This document shows, one piece after another, positions 34,601 to 45,599 of a stretch of DNA of 64,000 nucleotides. The notes under the pieces were generated by a model. It had not been told where the DNA came from, made no database searches, and saw only the letters and a list, made by a program, of their open reading frames with translations. This DNA comes from Tachypleus tridentatus (Eukaryota > Arthropoda > Merostomata > Xiphosura > Limulidae), in the NCBI RefSeq assembly GCF_004210375.1, contig NC_134834.1, forward strand, positions 140,897,009 to 140,961,008, in the 5' to 3' direction. Both the position numbers and the translations under genes were made by a program. Each line of letters starts with the position of its first letter. Positions within the stretch are counted from its first letter, which is position 1.

Positions 34601-36335
34601 CCTACAGCCATGCTCTTGCCACTCTCATTAGTACTATGCTTGACATTTTTTCAAAACTACAAAGCTAACATTACAATCACTTTCCTACTTCATAGTCTGA
34701 ACAATCTGACCTAATGAAGATCGATGCTAGCAGCTCAAAATATTGTCCAAAAACTTGCTAAACATGTGAAGCCCATTAATAACAATTTTCAACTTTTAAT
34801 TACTTCAGAAGTTATAATTATAATCATTGATTATTTGCTATGACACATGGACAGGAGAAACTGTAAGGTGAACAAAAAAAATGAATTAGATTTAAGTTAT
34901 TCAGTAGTAGCAGCCATTAAGTACAGAGCAAGTGAGATAGTTGAAAGTACTAACAGTAATGCAGTCTGTTGTGTAGAGTAGGGTCCAGCTTGTATGCAAT
35001 CTCACTTAACTGGACTACAAGAGCAGGTCAAAAGCATCCAAAATTCATTAAAATCTACCCTTGAGCACAGCTGAAAGCTGATTAATAAGTCATTATAAAA
35101 ATATAAAAGCTTCTATGAGTTTTCCAGTGTTTAGTAGTTGTACTTGGTTCTAGTTGATGAAGTCTGGTGGCATATCGATCTTTGACTTGTTTAATAATTC
35201 TGTCTGTAACAGCCCTTCACTAGTACCAGTGTGACACCATTCCTATCAAAACCAGAGTCCTCCTCTCTTAAAAGCTGCACTCATTAATCATTTAAAGATT
35301 GGTGGGAAGACCAACACCATATATATCATCAAAAGTAAGCAGACTGGGTGGTATATGTGAAAGTTGAAAAATGCTAACTTGCAAAATGATATCTTACCTC
35401 TCCTAACATAACAGCTAGTATCCCACAATGATCTGGTGGAGAGCTGATAAAAAAATGATCCAATTTAGGAATAGTAGATCAGATCTGCAGTAGGTAATGG
35501 ATCACCTACTTCTCCTCCTCAAAATGGGAAATTGGTAGGAAGAAAAGCTTCTGTATCAAAATCCATTACCACTTGGACACATTTCCAACACCAGATTTGT
35601 CAGGATCCAACAGACAGTAGGAAGGTAGAAAACTCCAGTGGAATGACATCTCTAGTCCAAAACCAAATGGCAATGAGTACAGTACTTCCACTCTGAGGTA
35701 GAAGGAGAATTTCTGGCCATATACAGGCAAAAGAACGTGTACTGCTTCCAGCTATAACTAACACCAGATACACTGGGTATCCACATCCAGCAGAGGATAG
35801 TGTTATGTATTATAATTTATCTTGGAAAAGTCTCTGATTTATTATGTTATGCACATTACATCTTACAATTTTGAATAGCGGGAAATGTTAATTTTAATTT
35901 AGAAGTTAATTAAATGTCCATATTTATCACTTTATGATAGTTGCCAAGAAGAATGATACACACAATTTTCTTTTTTAACACAAATATATTTTAAAATAAC
36001 AAACAAAGATTTGTAAATAATAATTTTTCAAATTTACAAACAATACTGACTTTTCTATCTGGTCTAGATCTGAAAATTTTATTAATGGTATAGGTTCATG
36101 CTAGATATATAAACAGAAATATACACAGCATTAATCACATTTTGATCTCAAAAAATAAGATAATGTGTGTGTGTGTGTCCATCATTATCAATGAATACAG
36201 ACCACTTTTTGGAAAGACAAGAAGGAATATTTCTTTACATATGTCCTATCATTTCTAACTGTATCATGGAGCAAAAAATTGTAAAAAATTGGTTACCGTG
36301 TTAACAGATAGACATGTTAACATTTTTTTTTTCAT
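31700..36335. other. AT-rich DNA, no gene recognised
   Basis: No exon or known transposon could be supported. Within it, 35.1-35.8 kb is less AT-rich and has the texture of the unclassified blocks at 10.4 and 18 kb. A 75-codon open stretch at 33353-33580 (minus) is not recognised. A (GT)n microsatellite lies just right of the next boundary region, at 36164-36178. Confidence 0.45.
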
Positions 36336-36339
36336 TTTT

Positions 36340-36500
36340 TTGTTCCTCTAAAACCTTATGATTTATAAGCTAGGTCAGAGTCCGAAAGTATATCAGCTTT
36401 CATCAAAATCCATTTAGCCATTTTCAAGAAATCTTACTGACACACACACATACACAGGGGTGAAATCACAACCTCTATATGATTTCAGTAGCAAACAACT
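36340..36500 (+). mobile_element. RTE-type LINE/SINE 3' tail fragment
   Basis: TTTCATCAAAATCCATTTAG, then CCATTTTCAAGAAATCTTACTGACACACACACATACACAGGGGTGAAA, is the usual layout of the 3' ends of RTE-type repeats: a conserved core followed by a CA-rich tract. No coding part is present. Confidence 0.4.
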
Positions 36501-37297
36501 GAACAAAATATTTATAACTTTGTCTGGAACCTTTGCCAGTTTGAAACTGCTCACACAAGATCCTCAAAAACCTATCGAACAAGGATATTAATCATTGTTT
36601 GGAAAATGTTGTGCATTAAGTAACAACACTATAAGCTTTTATGGTCAGTTACATATAGTAGTTGTGGTGTAATTGAAAATCTATATCTTTGAATACCATC
36701 AGGTGTCAAAAACAATTCTGATATGATTTACTGACTGGAAATTTTCCTGCCATAAATGAAAAACATGAAGTACATTTTAACCAATTATTTGCATTGTAAT
36801 ATAACTAAAAATGTATAACACTGAAGAGACTGTTCATGCCACATTGCAAATTCTGAATTTACTTTTATCTAACTATGATAAATATTGTTTGGAAATCTTG
36901 TTGCTGTATGTGACAGTTATTTATGGTCTGATTAAAATTTATAACTTTGGATGTAAAGTTTATGATGCTGAGTTTTGACAAGTTGCATGTTACACATTGA
37001 GGCAGAGTAAATTGTTTAGAAATTAAGGTGTTGCTGTAAGTGTCAATTTTAACACCCTATGTAACTTGGTATTTATGGTTATTGCAACAAATGTTATAAC
37101 CACCATACACAAGGAGTTGCAGTATAATGATAACTTTTGCTTTAATTAGTGATGATTTTCAAAAGATAAATACAGATCTTGTTCACTGTTTATTTTACTC
37201 CAGGTTTACATATTCAGTTTTTGTATATATATTTTTTAGAATTTCTGCTACTTCTCTGGTATTTTTAAGACTTGAAGTGTGCTGCTAAACTCTCTGT

Positions 37298-37425
37298 GAT
37301 GGCAAAAAAATCCACTTTTCAAGAAAATTATATATGTAAAAACGGTTGGAATGGACAGAGAAAGCACTATGTAGAGAAGTAAATGTTTTGACTTTCTTTG
37401 ATCATCGTCAAGTTCTGTTAAACTC
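37298..37425 (+). mobile_element. Diverged Penelope-like element end fragment
   Basis: TATATATGTAAAAACGGTTG is followed by GTAGAGAAGTAAATGTTTTG and ACTTTCTTTGATCATCGTCA. These parallel 54262-54354 of the better preserved element (AAAAACGGCTCG, GTAGAGGAGTGAACAACG and GACCTTCTTCGGTCATCGTC). It contains a decayed hammerhead-like motif on the minus strand. Confidence 0.7.
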
Positions 37426-37630
37426 TGTAATTTGTGTTACAATTCTATAGCAAAGTTTAAAAATTTTATTTCATGTTTTTACTGAAAATGTGGGTAAGCT
37501 AATTTGTGTGTTGTTGTTTGTTGTTTTTTTTCATCCAACTGTGGATAAAAAAGAAAAACTAACTTCAGCCTCCTATTTCTGATGTGTGAGAAATCCAAAG
37601 GAAGGCTGTCATACAGCAGATTTGAAACTT

Positions 37631-37754
37631 AATCAGTGATGTCGAGAAACCCACTTGTTGAGAAATATATATGCAAAAACGGCTCGTTTGGGTTGAGAAA
37701 ATATTCTATGTAAAATATTTTCTCAACCCAAACGAGCCGTTTTTGCATACATAT
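37631..37754. mobile_element. 124-bp minimal Penelope-like insertion, near-perfect hairpin, 13-bp TSD
   Basis: Begins AATCAGTGATGTCGAG, exactly like the element at 54228. Its core is an inverted repeat: GCAAAAACGGCTCGTTTGGG then TTGAGAAAATATT, a short CTATGTA-type spacer, and the perfect reverse complement. AGATTTGAAACTT flanks it at 37618-37630 and 37755-37767, a perfect 13-bp target-site duplication. No coding sequence remains. Confidence 0.95.
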
Positions 37755-38239
37755 AGATTTGAAACTTGAATTTCAAGTTGAAAGATAAGTACATTAAACC
37801 ATGAAATACAAGAACTATAATTTCACGTATAACTTAATTACAATCTTACATTTAACATTACTTGGTTATTACTACTACTAATATTATATTACATCAAGGT
37901 ATTCTTTCCTATTCCTAATGTGAAAAACAAAACCAATTTTCTAATCACTAGCAGAATTGTTTTCAAAAAGTATAACTACTTGCACAAATAAACTACAAAT
38001 ACAACGCAAAATGGTCAAGCTTTAATTTACTCTTTAGACCACGTTACTCAGTAAAATGATGCTGGTGTATAATAATTAATATGTATATATTATTATTATG
38101 GTTTCATTTCTCCGAAACATTTAAACACTGTGCCCCAGCAATTTCTACTTTAATTTTGTTATGGTTTCGTTTGCTGTTGATTTATTATTCCTTCAACTTT
38201 TTAGTTAAACAATTAAATTCCATTACCATGCTCACTTAC

Positions 38240-38640
38240 CTTCTACGAAAAACACACTAAATTTCAGAATGTATATGAAACTGACGTAAATCTCCCCTAG
38301 CGGTGTAGTTGAGGTAGTAATATTGTGAAAATTCAACCAATTTGATTACCTCAAATGTAACCTCGAAACAGAATGGGTTTATTTTTGAGGCGAGACGTTT
38401 CCCAAGTCTGATAGTTCTTCTTTCAGAACCGCGCCAGTATACCCGACAATCCTGGGAAGATAATCCCCGGATTTCTCCCCTAGGCAGCTCATTGCCTTTG
38501 TTGACAAATTTAAACCAGGACAGAATCTTTCGATGAAGTAGAATTTTTCTGAAACATTCAACTCAACCTGACTTTTTATACCTGCGTTACCGATGGATTC
38601 ATATAACATCTACTCTAATGTAACATGCACAACGGGCCCG
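38240..38640 (-). promoter_or_regulatory. UTP23: Candidate UTP23 promoter and non-coding first exon
   Basis: On the minus strand TTTCGTAGAAG/GTAAGTGAG (junction at 38240/38239) is a near-ideal splice donor with no supported coding sequence before it. Upstream, 38281-38620 has many more CpGs (GAGGCGAGACG, ACCGCGCC, CCCCGG) than the surrounding AT-rich DNA. Together with the acceptor at 26543 this suggests the UTP23 transcription start lies here. An unseen divergent gene could equally own this stretch. Confidence 0.4.
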
Positions 38641-38905
38641 GTATGGCCAAGCGTGCTAAGACGTTCGACTCGTAATTCGAGGGTGGCGGGTTCGAATCCC
38701 GGTCGCACCAAACATGCTCGCCCTTTCAGCCGTGGGTGCGTTATAATGTGAGAGTCAATCCCACTATTTGTTGGTAAAAGAGTAGCCCAAGAGTTGGCGG
38801 TGGGTGGTGATGACTACCTGCCTTCCCTCTAGTCTTACACTGCTAAATTAGGGACGGCTAGCGCAGATAGCCCTCGTGTAGCTCTGCGCGAAATTAAAAC
38901 AAACC
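38634..38905 (+). mobile_element. tRNA-Thr-derived SINE, family 1, full length
   Basis: The best-preserved copy. Its head has TCGACTCGTAATTCGAGG (anticodon loop with CGT, as in tRNA-Thr) and GGTTCGAATCCCGGTCGCAC (B box and acceptor stem). The body reads GGTAAAAGAGTAGCCCAAGA, and the tail GCGCAGATAGCCC...CTCTGCGCGAAATTAAAACAAAC. Confidence 0.95.
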
Positions 38906-39344
38906 AATCCTCATGCGAATGCCAAAACCCAATTTTTAGAATGAAAAGCCCTGTGATTTTCCAGAAGACACCAAAATTTAGATTATTTATGCATGTTATT
39001 AGAATTGAATGGCTTTTGAATAAATGTTTTTACTTTTATTTCTAGATTTAACTCGAGTTTTTCAAGCAACTTATTACTTTAGGATCTAGTTTTTATGAAA
39101 ATAGTGAAAAAGTATTTTATATAAAATCTAATTTAATTTTATTCCTTTCCATTCCTTCTTCTTTTTCGTTTGATAAAGTCACAGTTGAAATATAAAAAAA
39201 ATATTTTACTTGTAGTAAATGTGCTGTAACTACAAGAGTTAGTTCAGATTTATTAACTTTGGTGTGAGTGTAATACTAATAATGGTTATAATATGCAAGA
39301 TATTTAAATTATACATTATTTTATATTTATTAGTTGGTAAAATA

Positions 39345-39475
39345 TTCGTTGGTAAAAGAGTAGCCCAACTCTTGGGCTTAGAAGATGACCTAAGAATGTC
39401 GAAACGTTGTTCTGTACTTTATTTTAATTAAAGTACAAATACCCATACCAGCCTTCTTTAGAATACTGGTTATCT
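39345..39475 (+). mobile_element. Penelope-like fragment with hammerhead-like motif, fused to a SINE scrap
   Basis: GTTGGTAAAAGAGTAGCCCA (family 1 SINE body) runs into TTAGAAGATGACCTAAGAAT, then GTCGAAACGTTGTTCTGTAC, the hammerhead-like end seen in the Penelope elements. It continues TTAATTAAAGTACAAATACC, CATACCAG, as in the fragments at 47.7 and 60.6 kb. Confidence 0.7.
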
Positions 39476-39975
39476 CATTTTGTGCTGTGCCCACAACGAC
39501 TGTTAAACCCAAATATTTAATAAAATAAACCATTTACCATTGAAATGCCTGGGGAGCTATTGAATTTGGTCTCAACCACATGGCCATGCCGAATTTGCAA
39601 GTTTATAAAGAATATCATTCCTGGGCAGATAAATATTTCCCAGAGGATTTTGAAGGAGTTTAAAGATCGAAAATATGTACCAGGTATTACTATTTGTTTG
39701 TCAGTCTTTGATTAATGAGCAGGTAGCAGAGAATTGAAACTGATGTAACTCCGCTTTTCCAGGGAGGTAGTAAATATTGTTTCAGTTCTTTTAGATCCAT
39801 TAGTCTTAGATCAGTTGTGGGAGAAGAAGCGTTGCAAAGTCATTTAACAAAGTTCAGAATTTTATTGAAGAGCCAAGATAGTTCCACAAAAGGAAAATTT
39901 TTGTTATTAATATTTCCAGAATCCCAGAATATACAACGAAGTTTCGAAAAACTGTATTTCTTCTACATATTTTGT

Positions 39976-40110
39976 CCCACTCTGCCAGTAGAACAGCAGC
40001 ACATCTGCGGACTTACACTGTTAGAAACTGGGTTTACATACTCATGATTGGCATAGTACAGATAGCCCATTATGCAGCTTTGTGATTGACTACAAACAAT
40101 TTTTTTGTGT
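39976..40110 (+). mobile_element. tRNA-like SINE, family 2, diverged
   Basis: CCAGTAGAACAGCAGCACAT, then TCTGCGGACTTACACTGTTA, GAAACTGGGTTTACATACTC and GATAGCCCATTATGCAGCTT keep the order of the family 2 head, B box and tail. It is heavily mutated. Confidence 0.6.
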
Positions 40111-41470
40111 TCATTATCATAAATTACATTTATATTTTATGCACGTTTTATGTCATTGCTTAGTTGAAATGTATTGTGACTTTGGAGCTTCTTTGTGAAA
40201 AATACCAAATTCCTTCCGATAGTTAGTTATTTAAATTAAATACTTATTTATATGATAGGACAAAGTAACTGAAACAGTGCGAGGCTGAGATATTTTAATT
40301 CTTCATGATAACTATATCCACGCAGGTAGGAAAATTTGTCGAACTATGATCCCGTCATCAGGTAGCAAATAAAAGTACAAAAGAAAAAGAGACTTGTGGT
40401 TTAATGTCAAGCTACATATGAAGCTATCTATGCTGTGACCGCTGCGATTAAACAATCTCGATTTTTAGTTTTATAAACCCTAAGACTTACTGCTGGGCTA
40501 CAAGGACAAGAAAAATGTTGAAACCAGATATTTGAAAGATAAGGGAATTGTTTGTTTAATGAAGACGAAGCTACAAATGCTATCTGTATCCGTCCATAAT
40601 TCTGAAATGCCAACCAGAAGAAACAAAATTAGCGTGAAGCACCAACTATTTTAACAACAAATACTTGGATTGATTCTTCTATTGTAACTTCACTACAGCT
40701 AAAAGAGTAAACAATGTTCGATGCTAGGATTTCATTCCATAACTCGTACTATAGAAGCGAAGTGCTTTAACCATTAGGGTAACTCTAAACTGGTTATTAC
40801 AGTCGAAACAAACTCAGCAACAACCGTCATGGTTACCCATCAGTTGGACTAGCCTACTCGGGCACTTTCACTGTGTCTTGTTAGACCCAAAAACCCATAA
40901 TGGCTTTCTGTAAGTAGACTTGAATATACCTGGACCTATCAGTAGGTTACAACAAGATTTGCCTATATGGTACATATATCACCACAATATCAGCCCACGG
41001 GACATGCACCACAGCAAACGCTGATGTATTCATGATGAAATTGCCTGGAGCGATGGAAGCAAAGCATCTGTTTAACGTTTAGGCTGATGAGGGATTGGTA
41101 AAAATAAACTTTCTGTGTTATGTCGAGCAGTAAAGACAGCAGAACTATTAATTTCAACCAACAACTAAATAGGTGCCAGCACTTTGTTAAGCAGCAGAGA
41201 AGACGTGGTTAAAGAATACTGACAGTAAAATAAAAAGTTCTCTAAAACCGATAAAAAGAGGCAGATATAAAATGAAGTGATCCAGAAATAAAAGGAACCA
41301 CAAATAAACACAGATACTGGCTTTCGGTAACACAGCAGACTACTTACATCGAAGAGCTTAGAGGTCATCCCAGTTCTGTCAAGGATGGGTGAGAAAACAA
41401 GGATTAAACGATAAAGTTTTTGGTTAATATAGAAGCTGAAAGAACACAAGTGGACCTATTAATCTTTAAA
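40111..41470. other. Non-coding stretch, nothing firm recognised
   Basis: Contains scattered open stretches only. A tRNA-like phrase near 40745-40785 (GAAGTGCTTTAACCATTAGG) is too weak to call. Confidence 0.4.
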
Positions 41471-41866
41471 GACACACAAGCAAGTCTGCTGCCTCAGTCA
41501 GTGAATACTGACTTTGTTCAGATAAATGTCAAAAGTTTAGAGAAGAGATAGATTTCCTGTTCTGTGTGAAAAATGTTGCTCACAGAATAAAGGTAACTGA
41601 CCTCGGATTTGGAATTGACATTTTAGAGTGGGCACATTGTGGACATTATACATCAGTATTGTTTGTACAACAGGTTATATGATGTTCCATGGCAAGTTGA
41701 TCTAATTTAAACCTTATGAAGCTCCTGAGAAGCTGAATGCAAGAATATATTTAGCAAAGGTAATAAAAGTACTTCCATATACACAAATGGTATCTCATGG
41801 CTTACTCTGGACAAACTCTAATGCATCAATACTGTGTAAAATGTTTATTGAAATAATACAAGAAAT

Positions 41867-42138
41867 TGTTTGTTTGTTTGTTTTATGAATTTCGCATACT
41901 CGAGGGCTATCTGTGCTAGCCGTCCCTAATTTAGCAGTGTAAGACTAGAGGGAAGGCAGCTAGTCATCACCACCCACCGCCAACTCTTGGGCTACTCTTT
42001 TACCAACGTAGTTGGATTGACTTCACATTATACGCCCCACGGCTGGGAGGGCGAGCATGTTTAGCGCGACGCGGGCGCGAACCCACGACCCTCGGATTAC
42101 GAGTCGCACGCCTTACGCGCTTGGCCATACCAGGCCCC
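41867..42138 (-). mobile_element. tRNA-Thr-derived SINE, family 1, with 12-bp TSD
   Basis: AATACAAGAAAT flanks it exactly at 41855-41866 and 42139-42150. It is nested in the gypsy relic, so it is younger than that element. Full length from head (TTGGCCATACCAGGCCCC) to tail (TGTTTGTTTGTTTTATGAATTTCG). Confidence 0.95.
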
Positions 42139-42391
42139 AATACAAGAAATAAAATGTTTTTTGTTTGTTCTTTTTTTTTATCTAGAAAGTAGCAACTTCA
42201 TGTTTAATAGTCATCTGTCCAATAAGGAATGAAGTTCCAATATTGGTTTGTAATTATGGGGATCAGCTTTCCAGATGTACGTTGGAATGATTATAGGCCA
42301 AGGAAATGAAAAGTAAAAGTAATTTATGTAATGATATAGTTGTATCCATCACAACATGGCTGAAGGAAAATGAACAGATTCCAACATTTCT

Positions 42392-42667
42392 ATGGCCCGG
42401 CATGACCAGGTGGGTTAAGGCGTTCGACTCGTAATCTGAGGGTCGCGGGTTCGAATCCCCGTCGCACCAAACATGCTCGCCCTTTCAGCCGTGGAGACGT
42501 TATAATGTGACTGTCAATCCCACTATTCATTGGTAAGAGAGTAGCCTAAGAGTTGGCGGTGGGTGGCGATGACTAGCTGCCTTCCCTCTAGTTTTACACT
42601 GCTAAATTAGGGACGGCTAGCGCAGATAGCCCTTGAGTAGCTTTGCGCGAAATTAAAAAAACAAACA
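42392..42667 (+). mobile_element. tRNA-Thr-derived SINE, family 1, with 9-bp TSD
   Basis: AACATTTCT lies at 42383-42391 and again at 42668-42676. Full length with intact B box GGGTTCGAATCCCCGTCGCA, and tail GAGTAGCTTTGCGCGAAATT plus an A/C-rich end. Nested in the gypsy relic. Confidence 0.95.
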
Positions 42668-43790
42668 AACATTTCTGAAATAACTGGTTGAAATTGTGCA
42701 AAAAAGTTAGGACTAGTGCAGTGAAAACAACTCAGTGGCCTGTTGGTTGAAAACACAAATGTATTTTTGGGACAAGTTGGCTAATTAGGTTCAGCAATGA
42801 TGATTCACCATCGTACACACATATAAAGGTGATATATATCTGGTACAACAATCACCGACCTGTTTCTCTGGAGCACTGAGAAATCACTAGCGCTGAAATA
42901 CGGTAATTGTTGAAGGATGGCGTGATGAAACTTTCTGAAAATGCTCTAATGTCTCACAACAGTAAATATGAGGAAGTAGGAAGGTATATCAAGGTGTTGT
43001 ATTGATTTTATATTAATGAATGCTGTAACTTGTATTAATGTTTTCAATTTACCAGGAGCTGATGAATGTAAGGATGTGTAAAAATATTCATATTTGTTCA
43101 ACAGCCTAGATCATTTATCTTGTTATTGGAAGATCAGACTGGACAATGAGTGTAGGCCTAGTACTGCTTTTTAACAGAATGGGTGGCTTGTCAAAAATTT
43201 GTATCATGCCATTTTGTTTATTAAAAATATGCCATAAAAAAGATAAATGGAGCTCATAATAGAGGAGCTGCAATGGGAGAGATACTTTATTTATTCTGAT
43301 GGTGTTTTTCTGTTTATTCACAATTTTGACAATGCAGTTAATAACCTGAGAATGGAATTTTAGTGGATAAATAAAATAGGCTTCAATGAAAGACATGGAC
43401 AGCGTTCATTCAAGCAAAAAGAAATTAAGATTCCTGGAAATATTATTGAGAGTGATGGAGTCCTTACAGATCCAGCTAAGTAGCTATGACGAGACATTAG
43501 CCTCAACCTGTGGGAGAATTAAAAGTATGCAATTTGCATTGGCTTGTGTTATATCACTCATGATTTGTAGCCAATATATCCATGAAGGTAGCGTCATTAT
43601 CTGCTCATAAGTCGAGACACATTTTTGGTGAAGTATTGAATGTGGCCAAACCTTCTCATCTCTACAACTTCATTTAGTGGATGTTTCAGAACTAGTTTAT
43701 CCAGAATATTACAGTTAATTTTTGTCAGACATTGATGCCAATGATAATGAAATCAAAGCAATGTTATTTCACATAAAGTACGAATTAGAA

Positions 43791-43918
43791 ATGGTTTGTT
43801 TGTTTAGAATTACGCACAAAGCTACACAAAGGGCTATCTGTGCTCTGCTCACAATGGGTATCGAAACCCGGTTTCTAGTAGTGTGAGTTTGCAGACATAA
43901 TTTTATACCACTAAGGGC
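43791..43918 (-). mobile_element. tRNA-like SINE, family 2, with 8-bp TSD
   Basis: AATTAGAA flanks it at 43783-43790 and 43919-43926. Its tail (TTACGCACAAAGCTACACAA, then AGGGCTATCTGTG in plus orientation) matches the family 1 tail, while the head (ATCGAAACCCGGTTTCTAGT) is family 2. Confidence 0.85.
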
Positions 43919-44249
43919 AATTAGAACTGATATAGACATTATAGTGAAGAAGACCCTCTTCACATTTATACACGTATCGTTGGAAGTTTCCTTTGTTAGA
44001 GGGCTATGTTACACTGAAATGATTTATGAACTATAATAAAATCTTCAGGGGTGATTGCATATTTAATCATAACACTGCAAGAATATGACTTCATCACCTG
44101 GATTCATCCCATAGTGACACAGATTGATCATCTTGGCGATATGGTGAGACAGCGTTTCCAATGGAATGTCCTGATCCTAAAAATGTATGGAAGATGGAAT
44201 CAAAACTATTTCTATGAGAGCAAGAACAACTCATGAAGTAAGAGGTTCC

Positions 44250-45595
44250 ATTGGTAGGTGAATATCAAATTTAATACTTCAAGAGCTCTGGGAAGAGGAA
44301 CTAACGAACCACGATCTATCATAATAATACTTTATATGTCTGTTATTCCAAATTCCAAAAGAAATAAGTGGGAATAACATATTGAACAATGGAACAGGTA
44401 TCTAAAGCTTGTTTGCCAATCAAGCTTATGCTTAAGCAGGAAATACCTTCTATATTGATGTCATGCATAATCCTTCTACATAGAGATATATTCTTCAATG
44501 TCCAAAGGAATGTGCACAAGTTTACCAAACAACAACTGGGGAAAGTTACTCAATGACAGATGAAATGTTGTGATTGGATGGTGGAAGAATGAATGTTCAA
44601 ATTTGAAACGTTAATTTTTTGTGGTACATGTAGCAGAGTGAAAGTAACATGAATTGATCTGGATTAATTCATACACGATTTTCCAGTAAGCTGATGTATT
44701 TATGTACGAGTCACAATAAATATGGGTTGTACAAATACACGTTGAATATATCAATAAGATGCATCATTATATCACACATATACATAGTGTTCCAAATATC
44801 ACTATGTTTATGGTCCCAGTTGGCTTAATATCTGATTGGTATTGGTTAGGTGGAAGGGTCCACTTTATTGATTCATATCTCAAACAAATGGAATCTGAAG
44901 CTACATCTAATACCATTAATCACATTAAAAACTGTTATTCGAAGTATACACTGATTATATAATCCTTGTCATCGAAAGGAGAACTGCTGGTCTTGCGAAA
45001 TGGATGATTCCAGTAAAGCTGATCATACTTGCATGATATTGAATTTTGTTCAAGGCATCTGGTTATATCTGAGAACTACTTTGACTTAAGTGGATAAAAC
45101 CATTATATTATATGTTTTTCAGGATACACCTAGTAAACTAAATACATATACATGAGTGTGAGAATTTAAATCTCATTGATTTTGTTAAAAGTAGTGAATA
45201 TATTGAAAAACTATCTGACTTCCTTTGTGAAAGTGCATAAGACTAGCTATATTCTATGTCAGTATAATAAATAATATAGTTTTCTAAAACTTGTCGTGTT
45301 TCATTAATTGCTCTATGGTCGAGTCAAATTAAACGATTTTTGTGAGCATCAGAGCTAGGAATGAAGATGATTCATCCTGTAAAATCATGATGCCTACTAT
45401 GTGGATACTGTAGTTCAGCGAAGGCCACTTTTTACAACTCAAATGGGTAAAAGATCCCATAATATGTGTGACATAATTTGCCAAAGTATTCCTGGCAAAA
45501 TAGTTCATAGAAATATTGCTGATTATGTTATATACAACTGATCCATATCAAATAATGAGTAATAGAATTATACTTTGCATGTTATGATGGCAGCT
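44250..45595. other. No supported feature between gypsy and Polinton relics
   Basis: May hold unrecognisable ends of the neighbouring elements. No motif could be assigned. Confidence 0.4.
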
Positions 45596-45599
45596 GATT

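Larger units (their letters stand above)
41480..44250 (+). pseudogene. Ty3/gypsy retrotransposon pol relic, interrupted by three SINEs
   Basis: Shifting frames give gypsy pol landmarks in the right order. A protease-to-RT linker-like part lies at about 41590-41850. Reverse transcriptase begins LLKDGVMKLSENALM (about 42909-42953), then MPFCLLKIC (about 43206-43232, for MPFGLCNAP), YSDGVFLFIHNFD (43292-43330, for YLDDV with the catalytic Asp pair lost), and IIESDGVLTDPAK (about 43446-43484). Further on, HLGDMVRQRFQW near 44130-44163 resembles the integrase zinc-binding region. There are many stops and frameshifts. No LTRs were identified. It was mobile through reverse transcription and integration but is clearly dead. 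Confidence 0.65.

Noticed and set aside
38634-38710. tRNA-Thr gene (head of the SINE, with an anticodon-like CGT loop and intact B box)
   Set aside because: The same head recurs in at least six other copies, always attached to the SINE body, and the A-box region and acceptor stem do not pair well. It is a SINE promoter, not a tRNA gene.
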